This document shows positions 33,367-45,500 of a stretch of 64,000 nt of DNA, one piece after another; the first letter of the stretch is position 1, and the number at the start of each line of letters is the position of its first letter. The DNA comes from Amaranthus tricolor. Taxonomy: Eukaryota; Streptophyta; Magnoliopsida; Caryophyllales; Amaranthaceae. The translations under genes were made by a program, and so were the position numbers. The notes under the pieces were generated by a model. The model had not been told where the DNA came from. It was given only the letters and a program-made list of their open reading frames with translations, and searched no databases. The stretch spans positions 1,148,501 through 1,212,500 of the forward strand of contig NC_080050.1 of assembly GCF_026212465.1 (NCBI RefSeq). Reading direction: 5' to 3'.

Positions 33367-36300
33367 TATAATATTCATATATCAGCAATAATGTCAAAAT
33401 GAGTAAACAAGAAAATTTTATTTTTCCCAATATCCTTTTAATTAGCACTATTTTTGATAGACAAACAATAATTTCATAATGAATAAACAAGAATAATATA
33501 CTATATGACTCTTTGTCTATCATAATCAGCACGGTTTTCCACTTTAGATCGTCTCATTTATTTTAGACTCTTTTGCAATAATCTCTTTTCTTCGTCTTAA
33601 TTACTTATTTCTATCATTTATTTACTTTTATATTTTATTTTTCATCTCAATATTTTTCTACTATTTTTCACGATCATAAGGTAAATAATGCTTTGAACAA
33701 AACAAGTAGTTATTAGGTCATATAAAAAGTCGATCTCTTAGGTAGTGATGTATGAACAATATGGACAAAATCTCACATTACCATCTTTTGCGTCCAAATA
33801 CAAAAGTTCGTGCAACGTCGGCGGCTTTATAATGAGCGTTACTCCAAACTTTTCCTAACACAAAAGATGGCGAAGGAAAAGGCGCCCATTATAATAGTCC
33901 TAATCATTTTTTATACTTCTAGAACTATTATAATATCACAACCCTTTATTTGTACAAGTCATCATAGCATTATATCATAATTATTTTAATCATCTATTTA
34001 ATTAAATTGTGAGTAGAAATTAAATGACTCTTATATTGAGTATTTGAAGCCTAGCTTATTAGGGTTACAATTTTAAATATCATTTATTTATCTTTTTAAA
34101 CAAAATATATGAACAATTTGACTAGTTTCAATTTATAACCCAAGATGGTTCATTGCGTGAATGTGAGTTTTGGATCCTTACAAGTAAAATGTTTGGTCGG
34201 TTAGCTCTAAAACGTCTATAATAGTTGTTAGCTATTTAAATAGTTGTCAATTTTAGATGGTTATAGTTTTCAATTTCAATTGTTAGAAATTAACACTACG
34301 TTTGGATTTTGAGAGAAATGGAGGGAAAGAAAGTGAAACGATTTGAAGGAATATATTTTCCTTTGTTTAAATAACAAATTTATAGAGGAAGGATATTTAT
34401 AAAAGTAGTGTTTATAAACGCTTTATAAACTACTACTTTGTCAAACAATAATATTTTAAAAAGTAGTACTAGTTATACATCATTAGACCACTAAAAACTA
34501 CTTAAATTACTATATTGAACGCCTTTCTAAAGCAAAAAAATAAAAAATATCAAGGATAGTGAAATAATGGGACATAAATTTAATTAATATATGTTGAGAA
34601 ATGAGGTGAGTTTCCATATACAATCATACATTCTATTGATTTTAGTGTATAATAGCAAAAAGAAAGTTTGATTGTGAGCATGTTATTTGTCTTTTTTTTT
34701 CATTGGTTGGTATTAATGGAATTTGACTGATTTGCATTTTTTACAGTTACCATATTTAAAAGTTTATATTTTCGGAAAAACTCATACATTAATGAATGCA
34801 ATAAATCACAATTATTCCAATTACACAGTTGTGTATAAATGCACTGTTTAAAATATTATAATTGGAAATATATAATGTACTATGTAGAACATTATATATT
34901 GTCTGATAAAATTCAGAAATTACACCGCGTAGAAAATTATACTATGGAATAAACGATTTATTCCAGTATAATTGTACACTGTGTATAAACTTATACAGCA
35001 ATTTATTCAAGTACATAATAACCACTTTTTCCATCAATTGTTATTTAAAACTAAAATGACATAAAATTCAATTGATTGATCATTAAAATTAGTCATTTAT
35101 ATTGTTAGACTACCATAACTACAATTTTAAATTTTAAAAAAAATGTAAAATATGATTTGCAATCTAAAATTTCATTAAAATATTAACGTATTTAAAAATC
35201 CGTGCATTACACGGATTTCTAGTTTGGTATAATTTCTTTGTAAAAGTACTTCAAAATAAGTAGTTCAATGGTTGTGGCGTTTAAGTATTGTCATCATCTT
35301 TATTATTTTGTTAGTTGAGGTCTTTAATCTATGTCAGGTTTAGGTTATTGCTTGTGGCATCATATTGAATAATTAATACCATTATTTATTTTGGTTCATG
35401 ACTAATGCTCCATCGAGTCGTCCACGTATATCAATAGCAAAATTATAATAGCTGCTAACCAAAGAACAAATATGATTAAGAAATTGAAAATACTTAATTT
35501 TAGGTTATAAATAATTTGGTGAGTTCATTATTAATATTTTTGGAGAGGCTAGGGAGTACAAATTATCGTTATACAAAACGATTTAGTATATATATAGAAA
35601 TTTATAGTTAGAGTATAATTATAGTCATAGTCATAGTTATAGTCATCAATTCAGTATTTCGCTTAAAAATAGATTTTAAATATTAAAATATTATAACATA
35701 GGGAATAATACACATGTTAGGTAATATTTTGGTTTATGGTTAAGCATATGCTAATCGCATATGTTCTATTCATCACCTCCTCTTTTGCTTGGTTTTTGAC
35801 ACCTTTCTACCTTGTTATAGTGAAAAGCAGAAAAAAAAAATCATTTCACTTTTTATTTTAGTTTAGTTTTATTAATTTTATTTTTTTTTACGTATAATAT
35901 TTCAATCTTCTTTTAATCTTATTTACAAATTTATTCTCTTAATTTCTTCATTCAAACTATTTATTTTTATTGTCCGCATATATTATTATCTTATTATCCA
36001 ACTTAATTCACGTGTCCACTAAATTTTAGTCAAAATACAACTGATATATTCTAAAAGGTATAGAGAGACCAAGAGAAAGCATGTCACGACGTGTAAGTTG
36101 CAACGTCTATGCTGTTAAAGTAACGTTGGAGGTTTCATTAGCTGTCTAAAACTATATACTCCTATTTCCGTTAACGCCATCCTATCAGATTTATGAATTA
36201 TGGCAACCTTTCGTTATTGGACATGCCTAATTTTTTTTGAAATTTTTGATTTATTTGTATTAGTTTAGAATGTCATTAATTGATATGAAAATATAGTAAA

Positions 36301-36388
36301 CATAAAATAAATTGATTAAAGATACCCTTGTAAATGTAATGCATGGATCGTCTTGTAAGTCACATATATTTAAGATTAGTTAATTTAA
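33367..36388. other. AT-rich intergenic, no recognised gene
   Basis: Nothing coding was found. Around 34790-35010 short mutually inverted words (ACACAGTTGTGTATAAA, ACACTGTGTATAAACTTATACAG) suggest a decayed palindromic element. Confidence 0.35.
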
Positions 36389-36688
36389 TTAAGAATAATT
36401 TGCGAATTACAACTTTAAAAGTTAACACTTTTGCGAATTACTTTAATGTTTATTTTTTGTAAATTATAGTTGCCAAAGTATTAAAGTTTACAGGTTCATG
36501 CCAAAAATACAGAATTCTGACCACTTAACCTAAAATTCTTACCACCAAAATGGTCGGTATTCTTGTATTTTGGTCTGAACCTATAAACTTTGCTACTTTG
36601 GTGGCTGTAATTTGCAAAAAATAAATATCAAGGCTATAATTCGCAAAAGTGCTAAACATTAAATATGTAATTTACAAATTATTCTTAA
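36389..36688. mobile_element. 300-bp hairpin MITE (long inverted arms)
   Basis: Two arms of about 130-140 bp are near reverse complements: TTAAGAATAATTTGCGAATTA at the left pairs with TAATTTACAAATTATTCTTAA at the right. Shared internal blocks include CACTTTTGCGAATTA, TTTATTTTTTG and AAAGTTTANAGGTTCA, and a short loop lies around 36530-36540. There is no coding capacity. A transcript across it would fold into one long hairpin. Confidence 0.75.
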
Positions 36689-38269
36689 ATTAATACAAAT
36701 TGAATAAATTGCAAATATTGAAAAATACTACTAGTTATATAATAATTTTAGGATGAAAAATTTGACTTATATCAATATTTTCTTCTTAAGAATGATAAGG
36801 CTTGTTGCTTGTAATAATTCATGATACCAATATGTTCTTCTTAAAAGTAACTCATTAATTATATTTTTAATGTCTTATTTTAAAGCAGTTAATCTTCTCA
36901 TATTTTTAATTGGAAATAAAGATTATGTAATAAATTCTTTTTAAAAACATAAAATATTTAGATATTATGTAATCAAATTTCAATCATTCTTTTTAAATTG
37001 CAAAATCAACATGTATCGTCTTCTTCTTATACACTCTAATCATAGTATATATTCGCGTTATCTTTTTCAGTTTGCCTTATTTTTTATTTTAAGTCCGCCC
37101 ATTCATTGATTTAACAAGTCAATTGGGTATATGCAAAGGTTAAAAAACTAAGGTATACTTTTTTCTGAACCTAAAAAAAGAAACTCAATTAGAGTGGTTA
37201 ATAATACATTTGTGGTTATAAATCCAATAAGAAAAAGGCTTAAGTTAGCCACATGGCTGCAACCAATTGATTCTCCTTGTCTTTTTCTTTTCCATATTTC
37301 TTTTTCAACTACAAGTAGAAACGAAAGGTATCTTCCTAAGTGGGATTGATAAGGAAGTGCTAAGTGCTCTCTATTGATTTTTTACTTTAATTAACTTGTT
37401 TTTCTGAATTTGCATTATTTTTTTATTAATTGTTTTTAATGTCATCTATAACTTTAATTTCTTTTATCTATTATTTATTTTTTTTTATCTTATTCTATAA
37501 TTTTTTAAAAATTAATTTTGACTCAAAGCCATGATTGTTGAATAAAAGAAACATAAATAATAACAAATAATAATTTTTTATTTTTATTATTTTCTAATTA
37601 TAGGGCCTTAAAAATCATCTAAAAGCAGGGGATGAAAAGGACTTGATCCTTCTATAAATAGTAAAAGTTAAACCCATTTTTGAAATTAATTAGATTAATT
37701 AATTGATAAAAGAGTTATACGATATCTCTTTAATTAAGAATTAAAAATAAATATTTTCTTCGTTCTTATTTGTCCTTCTCATTTTTTCTAAATGAAAAGT
37801 TTACAAAGTCATTATCATCATGAATCTTTCATTTTCGGACATCTTTATTACATCTTTATTGACAAAAATAATCTAATTTGTCTAATGTATTTTCCTAAGA
37901 GAAAGTACATCACATATTCACGTATTTATTTGTAACTCTAAAATTTAATTAATTCTTTCATAATAATGGTGGTCTTTTCCTCATTATAATAATTCTTAAG
38001 TATTTCAATCAATAAACCTTTTTAATGCTCATTATTATTTTTCTTAGTTTCTTCCTATATTCCAAATGAAAGAAAAACAAAAAAAAAAATTCGGAAAGAG
38101 TAGTACATAAATTTTGAGATCAAATATCTAAATTAACAAAATATGATCCTTGTAGATGATATCTTTTAGTAGAAAAATAAGATAAAAGACAAGTATATAT
38201 GAAATAAATATGTTGATGAGATTAAGAAACAAATTGAATTTATAAATGAGATTGGATGAGACAATATAA
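36689..38269. other. AT-rich intergenic, no recognised gene
   Basis: No coding exon, RNA gene or structured repeat could be supported here. Confidence 0.35.
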
Positions 38270-38557
38270 AAACATAAACAAAAATCAATCAATTACATAA
38301 TCAAAAATCAATCAATAACTGCAACAAGACCACCCTCTAAATATGAGCAGCACAAGGTTAATACTGGGAACAACAACGTTGAGCACACAAACAATGAAGA
38401 CACAAGTATTGAGGAACGAGGAGCTGAACCCAGCCCACCCCAAGCAAATGAAGCTGATGAACAAGGAGTTGAGGAACAATTACTCAATGCTATGAACATA
38501 CATGATACAACCTTGAGGAAAGCATACATAGTCCTGTATCTAGAAGAGGAAGAATAA
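38270..38557 (+). pseudogene. C-terminal fragment of a retrotransposon-borne reading frame
   Basis: A forward frame, open from 38270 with its stop at 38555-38557, reads as acidic, Asn/Glu-rich protein (RPPSKYEQHKV, EERGAEPSPPQANEADEQG, YLEEEE). It sits immediately upstream of a purine-rich tract and an LTR, where the last internal frame of a retroelement ends. I cannot assign it to gag, pol or an extra frame. The opposite-strand frame at 38308-38529 is its shadow. Confidence 0.4.
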
Positions 38558-38569
38558 GGAACAACTTGG

Positions 38570-39048
38570 TGTTACCAAACGCAAATAGAAGACCCAACAC
38601 ATTCTGTTTAAGGCTTCTGTTTTCTGTTATAGCCGTTAGGATTTTAGGCGCCTTTTCTTGATTGTTAGCCGTTAGAGGATGAAAGCCAAATCTATAAATA
38701 AGACTCTCCTCACAAATTGTATTCATACACGTTCAGTTTTAATTCATCAACGATTATAGTAATCATTCATTCAGAGAACAAAGTGTTTGTTTCTGTTTTG
38801 TTTTCCATTTTCTGTCTTGTAAGGTTGAGTGTGTTCAAGCCTTCACAAATTCATACTTCTCCAAGATCATGTTGATCATTGAGAGAATTGTGAGGATTAA
38901 GGCCTTGTATTCCTTAGGGGAATCAGTGTCTTCTTTCAAGATAAGTAGTCATTCAAGATTATTTATAAATCAAACCAAACAGACGAATTAATCAAGAAAG
39001 CTTATGTTCTTAGTCGTCTGTATAGTCGTGCATGTGTAAAAGGTAACA
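38570..39048 (+). mobile_element. Probable 3' LTR, 479 bp
   Basis: The segment is bounded by perfect 7-bp inverted termini, TGTTACC at 38570 and GGTAACA ending at 39048. A purine-rich tract (AGAAGAGGAAGAATAAGGAA, 38542-38561) precedes it as a polypurine primer would. The sequence immediately upstream is a coding fragment and is not a matching target duplication, so this reads as a 3' LTR with a truncated internal region and the 5' LTR lost. Confidence 0.55.
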
Positions 39049-40144
39049 ATTATCATCTTTCGCTGCATAATTGGTCTAATAACATAATCAATAAAATATT
39101 AGGACATATTTAAAAATAGTAAATTAAATGGAACATATAACTATGCATAAAAGTGGAATAAAATAAGGTGTGACAATTCAAATAGACAACACGAAGTACA
39201 CATGAGATGATGGGAATGTTAGAAAAGGACTAAATGTTGATATGAAGAAGGATTGGTTCCACCTCCATAAAATAGGAGTGTAAATTATGAGCTTATTAAT
39301 TATATTCCCACGTAAGGTATTGAGCCTTCCCCTTTTTTTTTGGGAATCAAGTGGAATAATACAATATATCACAATACTTATTTTCTTATTAACCTTCACT
39401 TCAATGGTATCAAGTCATCTAGTTATAGTTATCATATGATTATATTAAAAATAGTAGGAAAAATTGTCGAAAATAATCAAACATGTAATAAAAGGTTGAA
39501 TTATTTTCAGTAGTTTTTCCAAATAATTTTTAATTTAATATACATACATATGTATACGAGTTTGGTAGAATATTTAATCAAATTATAAGTTTTACAATAT
39601 TATTTTCATTATCAATTGATTTTAGAGTAGAAACTAAGCTGAACTCTTAATATAAATTATGAGTTGTCTACTCCAAATATTTCTTCATATTTCGAATAAT
39701 TTTTATTTTATCACACTAATTTGTATTGTTATTTTAGAAATCGTGCTAAAAAGAATTTTAAAAGTTATGGTATTAAACATTTTACGAAAAAAAAACATAT
39801 TCATCATCACATCAATTTATATTAAACAAATACTTTTTTCTTAGAGGGAAAAAGTACCCAGCTAATTCACATTATTTCTATATTATTTTATACTTTTATT
39901 TTTAAAAATAAATATGAAGATATTTTTCTAAAAACAACTTATTTAATCAAATATTTTATTCCAAATTACATTATCTTGGCTATTTATAGTTTCTTCTTTT
40001 AGTTTTTCTAATTTTCCAACAAAATACAAAATTTATATTATAAGATAATAATTCCACTATAATATTATGCTATCATAAAAAAGTATGTCTTTTTTGGTGG
40101 TTTAGAACCAATAAGGCAAGAACAACACATCAAAAATAAATTAT
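39049..40144. other. AT-rich intergenic, no recognised gene
   Basis: No coding exon or structured element is supported. Confidence 0.35.
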
Positions 40145-40400
40145 ATTAGCTTCAGCTTTAATACTCCAAGCTTGTGAAGGAGAGTGCTTGGTTGAGCTAT
40201 TGGAAGCATTTTGGAAAAATAAATCAACTTGAGACTTAGAAGGACTATAATAAATAAGAAAATTAATTTGGAAGTAATTTAATTACTAATGAAATGACAA
40301 TCAATGTTAATATGTTTAATTTTTTCATGATATACATGATTTTATGCAATATAATATCGAGAGCTGCTTGATTATCACAAAATAATATTATTAAATAAGT
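40145..40400 (-). pseudogene. Copia pol remnant (RNase H end), antisense
   Basis: Reading the minus strand gives the Copia RNase H hallmarks FCDNQAALDI (about 40385-40350) and KHINIDCHFIS (about 40325-40290). A degraded VPSKSQVDLFFQNA, equivalent to the usual VPTKxQLADIFTKAL, follows at about 40255-40210. Frames are broken and the rest of pol is not visible, so this is a decayed fragment. Confidence 0.65.
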
Positions 40401-41700
40401 CTAATAACTAAATCAAAGACTACCAAAAAAGTAAAAAAAAACCACTAGTTAACTTTTAATCGAAAAACTTTGAGTCTACCAGTAATGGAGAGATAAATCA
40501 ATTTACCCACAAGTGCAAATATATAGGAAATAGCTTCATGTAATTATATTCCTATAAATCACCAATTTAAAAATACCTTTTTTACATCTTCTAATGTACA
40601 TGCCAATTCTTTAAGGCAACTACTACAAGAAGAAATCTCACAATAGTCATATTTTCCAATGGTTTGAAGTTTTAATTTCTCCAATTCATTTTTTATTTGA
40701 TGATATCTCCAATTCATTGTTTTGATTTCTAGATAATATATGTACTATTTAAAATTTTCTTTAATTAGTTTATTATTTTTAATATAAGGGCTTTTTTGTA
40801 AATAAAATTATTTATGCTAAACATATTCAATCTTATAATATATGCACCATTGGTTCATTAGTTCAAAATTAAGAATTTTAGTCAAAAAAAATACACTATC
40901 ATAGCTCATGATCTATAACACATGTTAGTATAATGTGTCTTATTCAATTATTCGTTTATTTTTCACAAATCGGTTGTTAGGTGGTTAAATCATCTAATGT
41001 TAATGTTTGGTAGATTAATTGGTTTTAACAATTTATTATTATGAATCAACTATTTTTACTTTTGTACAAGGTAGTGAAATCAACTACTCTAATTAGCTAA
41101 GAGCTATCTACCCTCAGAGATGTTTAACAAAATAACTTATTTTGACATATTTAGATGATTAGTTGGTTAAACCATCAAATGCTAGTGTTTGGTGAGTAAA
41201 CTGGTTGAATCAACTTGTTATGAAACAACTATTTTCTTATAAGTTGTTTCTCAAAACGTGTTCAAAATCAGTTCTTCAAACCAATTGATCAAATCAATAA
41301 CTTCAACAATTAACCGGCTATCAACTATGAACTATCAGTTATTTGTCAAACCCTCATAAGAGTATAAGCCAAAAAATGTGATAATTTGACAATTTTCAAT
41401 AGACCCTTTCCCCCTAAAACCCACCAACAAAAATGGTGACATTTAGCTGCTTGAATCAATTTGTTATTATGAAACAATTATTTTTGTATAAGTTGTTTCT
41501 CGAAACATGTTCAAAATCAGTTTATCAAATCGATTAATTAAATCAACCACCTTAGCCAGTCACCACCTGTTAACCTGTTAACTATAAGCTATTAATCATT
41601 TGTCAAATTCAAATCCTATAAGATCTTAAGCCAAAAAAGTTGTGATAATTTGACAATTGTCAATAGGCCCCTTCCCATAAAAACCCACCAAAATTCACAC
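40401..41700. other. Intergenic upstream of HWS-like gene
   Basis: No gene is recognised. Three similar segments (about 40980-41110, 41160-41360 and 41440-41600), with TTGGTAGATTAA/AACTATTTTT/GTTTCTC AAAACNTGTTCAAAATCAG motifs, form a loose direct repeat. The right part should contain the HWS-like promoter. Confidence 0.4.
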
Positions 41701-43883
41701 AAATATTGAACTTATAAGTTCAAGCCTCAAATACACACCCATCCCCATCTCACAACATCTCCCACCTTCTTTCTTCTCTTCATTTCTCTTGGCTTTGGTG
41801 GGTTTTCTTGTTTTTGTGTGTGAGCAAGAAAACCGCCTTTCCACTGTATTCCCTCAACTCTCAACCTACTAAACCAAATCCAACAAAAGAATAAGGCAAA
41901 ACCCACAAATAATCTTTCTCTCTTTATCCTTTTCTTCTCCATAACATAACACATGTTTGCTAGTTATAAACCATAAATGGGTTCTTAATTTTTCTGGGAT
42001 TATTTCATTTTTACCATTTTTTTCAATTTTATGTGATAATTTCCTACATTTCCTCCATACAACACCCATTTTTCCTGAATCTGAAGTTTTCTGCTGAATC
42101 TGGATGTACCCATTTGTTTAAAGAACATTGGAATTTGGAATTTTTGTTTTTCTAATATTGTGGGAAATTAATTTGATTAATTAAAACGAGCTCTCTTTTC
42201 CCCATCAAGGTATTTTTTCCTCTAGTACTTGAAATTCCATTTTAGTATATTCTTCTGGGATTTGTTTGTTAATATTTTTATGTTTTTCTAGATTTTTTGA
42301 TTTTTTGTGGTTATATCAAAGTTTTAAATTTTTTAATTATGGAAATTGTTTGTTGAATTAGTTTTGATTATTAATTATTAATTATGAGTAGTTGTTTCAT
42401 TGACATGGCAAGTGCTGGTGGGATTCTGTCATTTTGGTGATTGATTATCTGATTTAGGAGTACTTGGTTCTGTTAGGCTAATTATGTACCTAACATTTTG
42501 TATTAGTTATTTTATTATCATTTCTTCATTTTAATTAGACCTAATTTTTATGCTTTAAATTTTAGATTTTCAAAGTATGTACTAATTGTGGGTTATGAGT
42601 TAAATGTGATGATAATTGAAGATTTGAATCTGAGCTGCTGATTTTTTGGTGTTTTTTCACTTTTTTCACCCTTCTTTTTGTATTTTTCTGAAAAAAGTTG
42701 TTTCTTCTTGGAGTGCTTTTTATTTCTCCTATTTATTGTGTTATTTGTTGTGTTTCTATGAATATATAGAGTTCAAATTCTAATTTTGATGCTTTAATTT
42801 TATATAATTTCAATTTGATGTAATGTTTAATCAATGTTTGTTTAATTACTATTACAATAATTTTTTGTGTGTGTATGATTTCTTCACACTTGATTAAGCA
42901 AGGTCAGGTAGATTTCCCTTGAAGTGTTATACATGTAAAGAGTAGAATGGCTGCATGCATCTGAATCCATCTCTTGAGATGTATCATATATAGTGATTGT
43001 TGTAGTTGGTGTTGGTTGAACATTGAAAATTATGTTGAATGTAAGATCACAGAAATTCTTTATTTAAGATGATATAAAACTTGTTTTTATTTTTTTGACT
43101 ATGGGGTTAGGATGAATCCCCTCTAGGCGAGAGGGAAATGAGAATTGATCTTACTGTAGGCGATGAGAATGGAACTCGGATTACAAGGGTGGGAAAGAAA
43201 ACCTTTACCATTAGGCGAACCCATGATTTTCAATATGAAACATGTATTTTGAAACACTTAAAAATCATGCATTTGGCATAGGCATCTTAATTCTTAGTTG
43301 TTTGAGGTTTTTCTTCAAAAGAAGCATTTCTAATTGGTTTTGGTGACGAGGGAAAGGAGAATTGATCTTACCAGAGGTGTTCGAAACAGACCTGAAGACT
43401 CGAAATTTACCCAACCTTGTAACTGAACCCGATTTGACCTAATTTGAAAAATGATTTACATTTATGTAAAAAAAATATGAACGCAGAACCCGATTTCAAA
43501 CCGACCTGAAACAACTAATTTGAAATCAACCCGATGACCTGGATGAACATCAATAGATCTTACTGTAGGTGATGAGAATGGAACTCCGATTACAAGGGTG
43601 GTAGGTGATGAGAATGGAACTCCGATTACAATGTTAGAAAAGAAGACATCAACCATTAGGCGAACCCATGATTTTGAATATGAAACATGTATTTTGAAAC
43701 ACTTAAAAGTCATGCATTTGGCATAGCCATCTTAATTCTTAGTTATTTGAGGTTTTTCTTCAAACGGAGCATTTCTTATTGGTTTTGGTCATCCTTATTA
43801 GGTGTATAATGTTTTTGTTCATAGGGTTGATTAGTTTAAAGTAATCTAGGACTTTTTTCTTTGCAGGTCACCTTTTAGCAACT
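41701..43883 (+). other. HWS-like 5' UTR with 1.66-kb leader intron
   Basis: A donor at 42209|42210 (CATCAAG|GTATTT) and an acceptor at 43865-43866 (TTTGCAG) define a leader intron of 42210-43866, with 17 bases of leader before the ATG. The upstream exon start is not determined. The intron carries a duplicated block, 43148-43343 and 43557-43789. Confidence 0.5.
43148..43789. repeat. Direct duplication within the HWS-like leader intron
   Basis: The block ATCTTACTGTAGG(C/T)GATGAG...CATTTCTNATTGGTTTTGG occurs at 43148-43343 and 43557-43789, at roughly 90 percent identity by eye. Copy two contains an additional internal repeat of GTAGGTGATGAGAATGGAAC (43565 and 43601). ACCCG-rich repeat sequence separates the copies. 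Confidence 0.7.
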
Positions 43884-45092
43884 ATGGATAGGGATACATG
43901 GGTTAGCCATTATCAGTATGGCTCTGTAATCAACCCTGTCAATTTTGATTCTTACTCCGAATTCGATGATGAAGTGAGCAAAGACGTCGTGTCCGTTGAC
44001 TCGGCTCTCCCGGATGACATATTAGAGAGAATCCTTGCCTGTCTCCCTATCGCGAGCATTTTTAGAGCCGGGTGTGTTTGCAAGCGATGGCACGAAATAG
44101 TCACTTCGAAGCGTTTTATGTGGAATTTTACTGTCAATGTTCTATCACATAAGCCCTGGTATTTCATGTTTACCAACAATGATGAGTGTTTCGGGTATTC
44201 ATATGATCCCGCCCTTAAGAAATGGTATGGCATTGATCTCCCTTACTTTGTTACCTCGAATTGGTTTGTCGCTTCCTCTTTCGGTCTTGTTTGCTTTTTG
44301 AACAACGATAGCCAAAGCGATCTCTATGTTTACAATCCGATTACTAGAAGTAGCAAAAAGCTCGTTGAACCTTCCGGTAAATTCTCCGATTACAGTGCTC
44401 TTGCAATATCCGTAGACAAGAAGTCTCATAAGTACAATGTGTCCATTGTTAAATCGAAACAAGTCCCGAATAACTTTTATCAATGGGATCTTTCCATTCA
44501 TGTTTACAACTCTGAGACTATGATGTGGGTGATCTCACTTACGGAAGTGTTGAATGGGTGGAGAGCGGGTGATGAGTGTGTGATATGTGATGGTTCGCTT
44601 TACTTCTTGCTTTACTCTACCGGTGGTGGAATGCCCGATAATCGTCATGGCTTGATCAAATACAATCTCTCGAGCCGTTCATCTCATGGGTTACTGATGC
44701 GGAATTTCATCCCCGCCCCATGCTCGTTGACATGTGGTCGATTGATGAACCTCAAGGAGAAGTTGGTTATGGTTGGGGGGATCGGAAAACAGGATCGTTC
44801 GGACATCATCAAAGGGATCGGCATCTGGGTCTTAAATGGAACTGAATGGCAAGAGGTTGCTCGGATGCCGCATAAGTACTTCCAAGGGTTCGGAGAATTC
44901 GATGATGTTTTCGCTAGTAGCGGTACGGGTGATCTGATCTACATTCAGAGCTACGGCGCACCGGCTTTGCTTTTGTTTGACATGAACCAGAAACAATGGA
45001 AATGGTCTCAAAAATGCCCAGTTACTAAGAGGTTCCCCCTTCAGCTTTTCACTGGTTTTTGCTTTGAACCTAGGCTTGAAGTTTCTGCTTAA
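43884..45092 (+). CDS. HWS: F-box/kelch-repeat protein, HAWAIIAN SKIRT-like
   Basis: One uninterrupted coding exon gives 402 residues (the Arabidopsis protein is about 411), starting at the first ATG after the leader acceptor (MDRDTWVSHYQYG). An F-box lies at 41-78 (ALPDDILERILACLP, CVCKRWHEIV). A galactose-oxidase/kelch-type beta-propeller domain follows, with repeats recognisable around YVYNPITRSS, SALAISVDKKS, HVYNSETMMWV, GGMPDNRHGLIKYN, LVMVGGIGK and GIWVLNGTEWQEVARMP. It matches Arabidopsis At3g61590 closely throughout, including the intronless CDS behind a leader intron. F-box proteins link SKP1-cullin ubiquitin ligases to targets. HWS controls sepal and floral organ fusion, growth and miRNA-pathway output (established knowledge). 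No truncation or missing motif is seen. Confidence 0.95.
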   Translation: MDRDTWVSHYQYGSVINPVNFDSYSEFDDEVSKDVVSVDSALPDDILERILACLPIASIFRAGCVCKRWHEIVTSKRFMWNFTVNVLSHKPWYFMFTNNDECFGYSYDPALKKWYGIDLPYFVTSNWFVASSFGLVCFLNNDSQSDLYVYNPITRSSKKLVEPSGKFSDYSALAISVDKKSHKYNVSIVKSKQVPNNFYQWDLSIHVYNSETMMWVISLTEVLNGWRAGDECVICDGSLYFLLYSTGGGMPDNRHGLIKYNLSSRSSHGLLMRNFIPAPCSLTCGRLMNLKEKLVMVGGIGKQDRSDIIKGIGIWVLNGTEWQEVARMPHKYFQGFGEFDDVFASSGTGDLIYIQSYGAPALLLFDMNQKQWKWSQKCPVTKRFPLQLFTGFCFEPRLEVSA

Positions 45093-45236
45093 AAGCATTG
45101 CTATTTGCTACTCAATACTCATTCCAATAGGTATATCACGTGGGTGAATTTATTTTTTTTTAATTTTATAAATTTTTTTTTTCCTTAATGGTTCGTCTAT
45201 TGCGTTGACCCTATCTTTGACGGAATTCAATGATAT

Positions 45237-45500
45237 GATGATGATGATAATGATGATGGTTCGTCTACCTGGTGATTGAAGACTCACTTTCGTTTTTTCG
45301 ACAAAGTTCGAGCATTACTACTAAGAAACGGTTCATTTCCTTTCCTATAACTCGTTTAGGGTTCTTGAGCCTTACTACTAAGAAATGGTTCGTCTATATG
45401 ATGATGATGATGATACCGATGATGGTTCGTCTATTGGTGATCGAAGACTTTCACTTTTGTTCTTTCGACAAGGTTCGATCATTACCGCTAAGAAAGGAAA
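45237..45500. repeat. Direct repeats with GAT tracts downstream of HWS-like gene
   Basis: A unit with (GAT)n, ATGGTTCGTCTA, GGTGAT(T/C)GAAGACT, TTTCGACAA(A/G)GTTCGA and CATTAC(T/C)(A/G)CTAAGAAA occurs at 45237-45330 and again at 45399-45497. A partial copy lies between them. This is probably 3' UTR or immediate downstream sequence. Confidence 0.6.

Noticed and set aside
38308..38529. 73-residue minus-strand frame rich in Ser and Cys
   Set aside because: It is the antisense of the retroelement-associated plus-strand frame ending at 38557.
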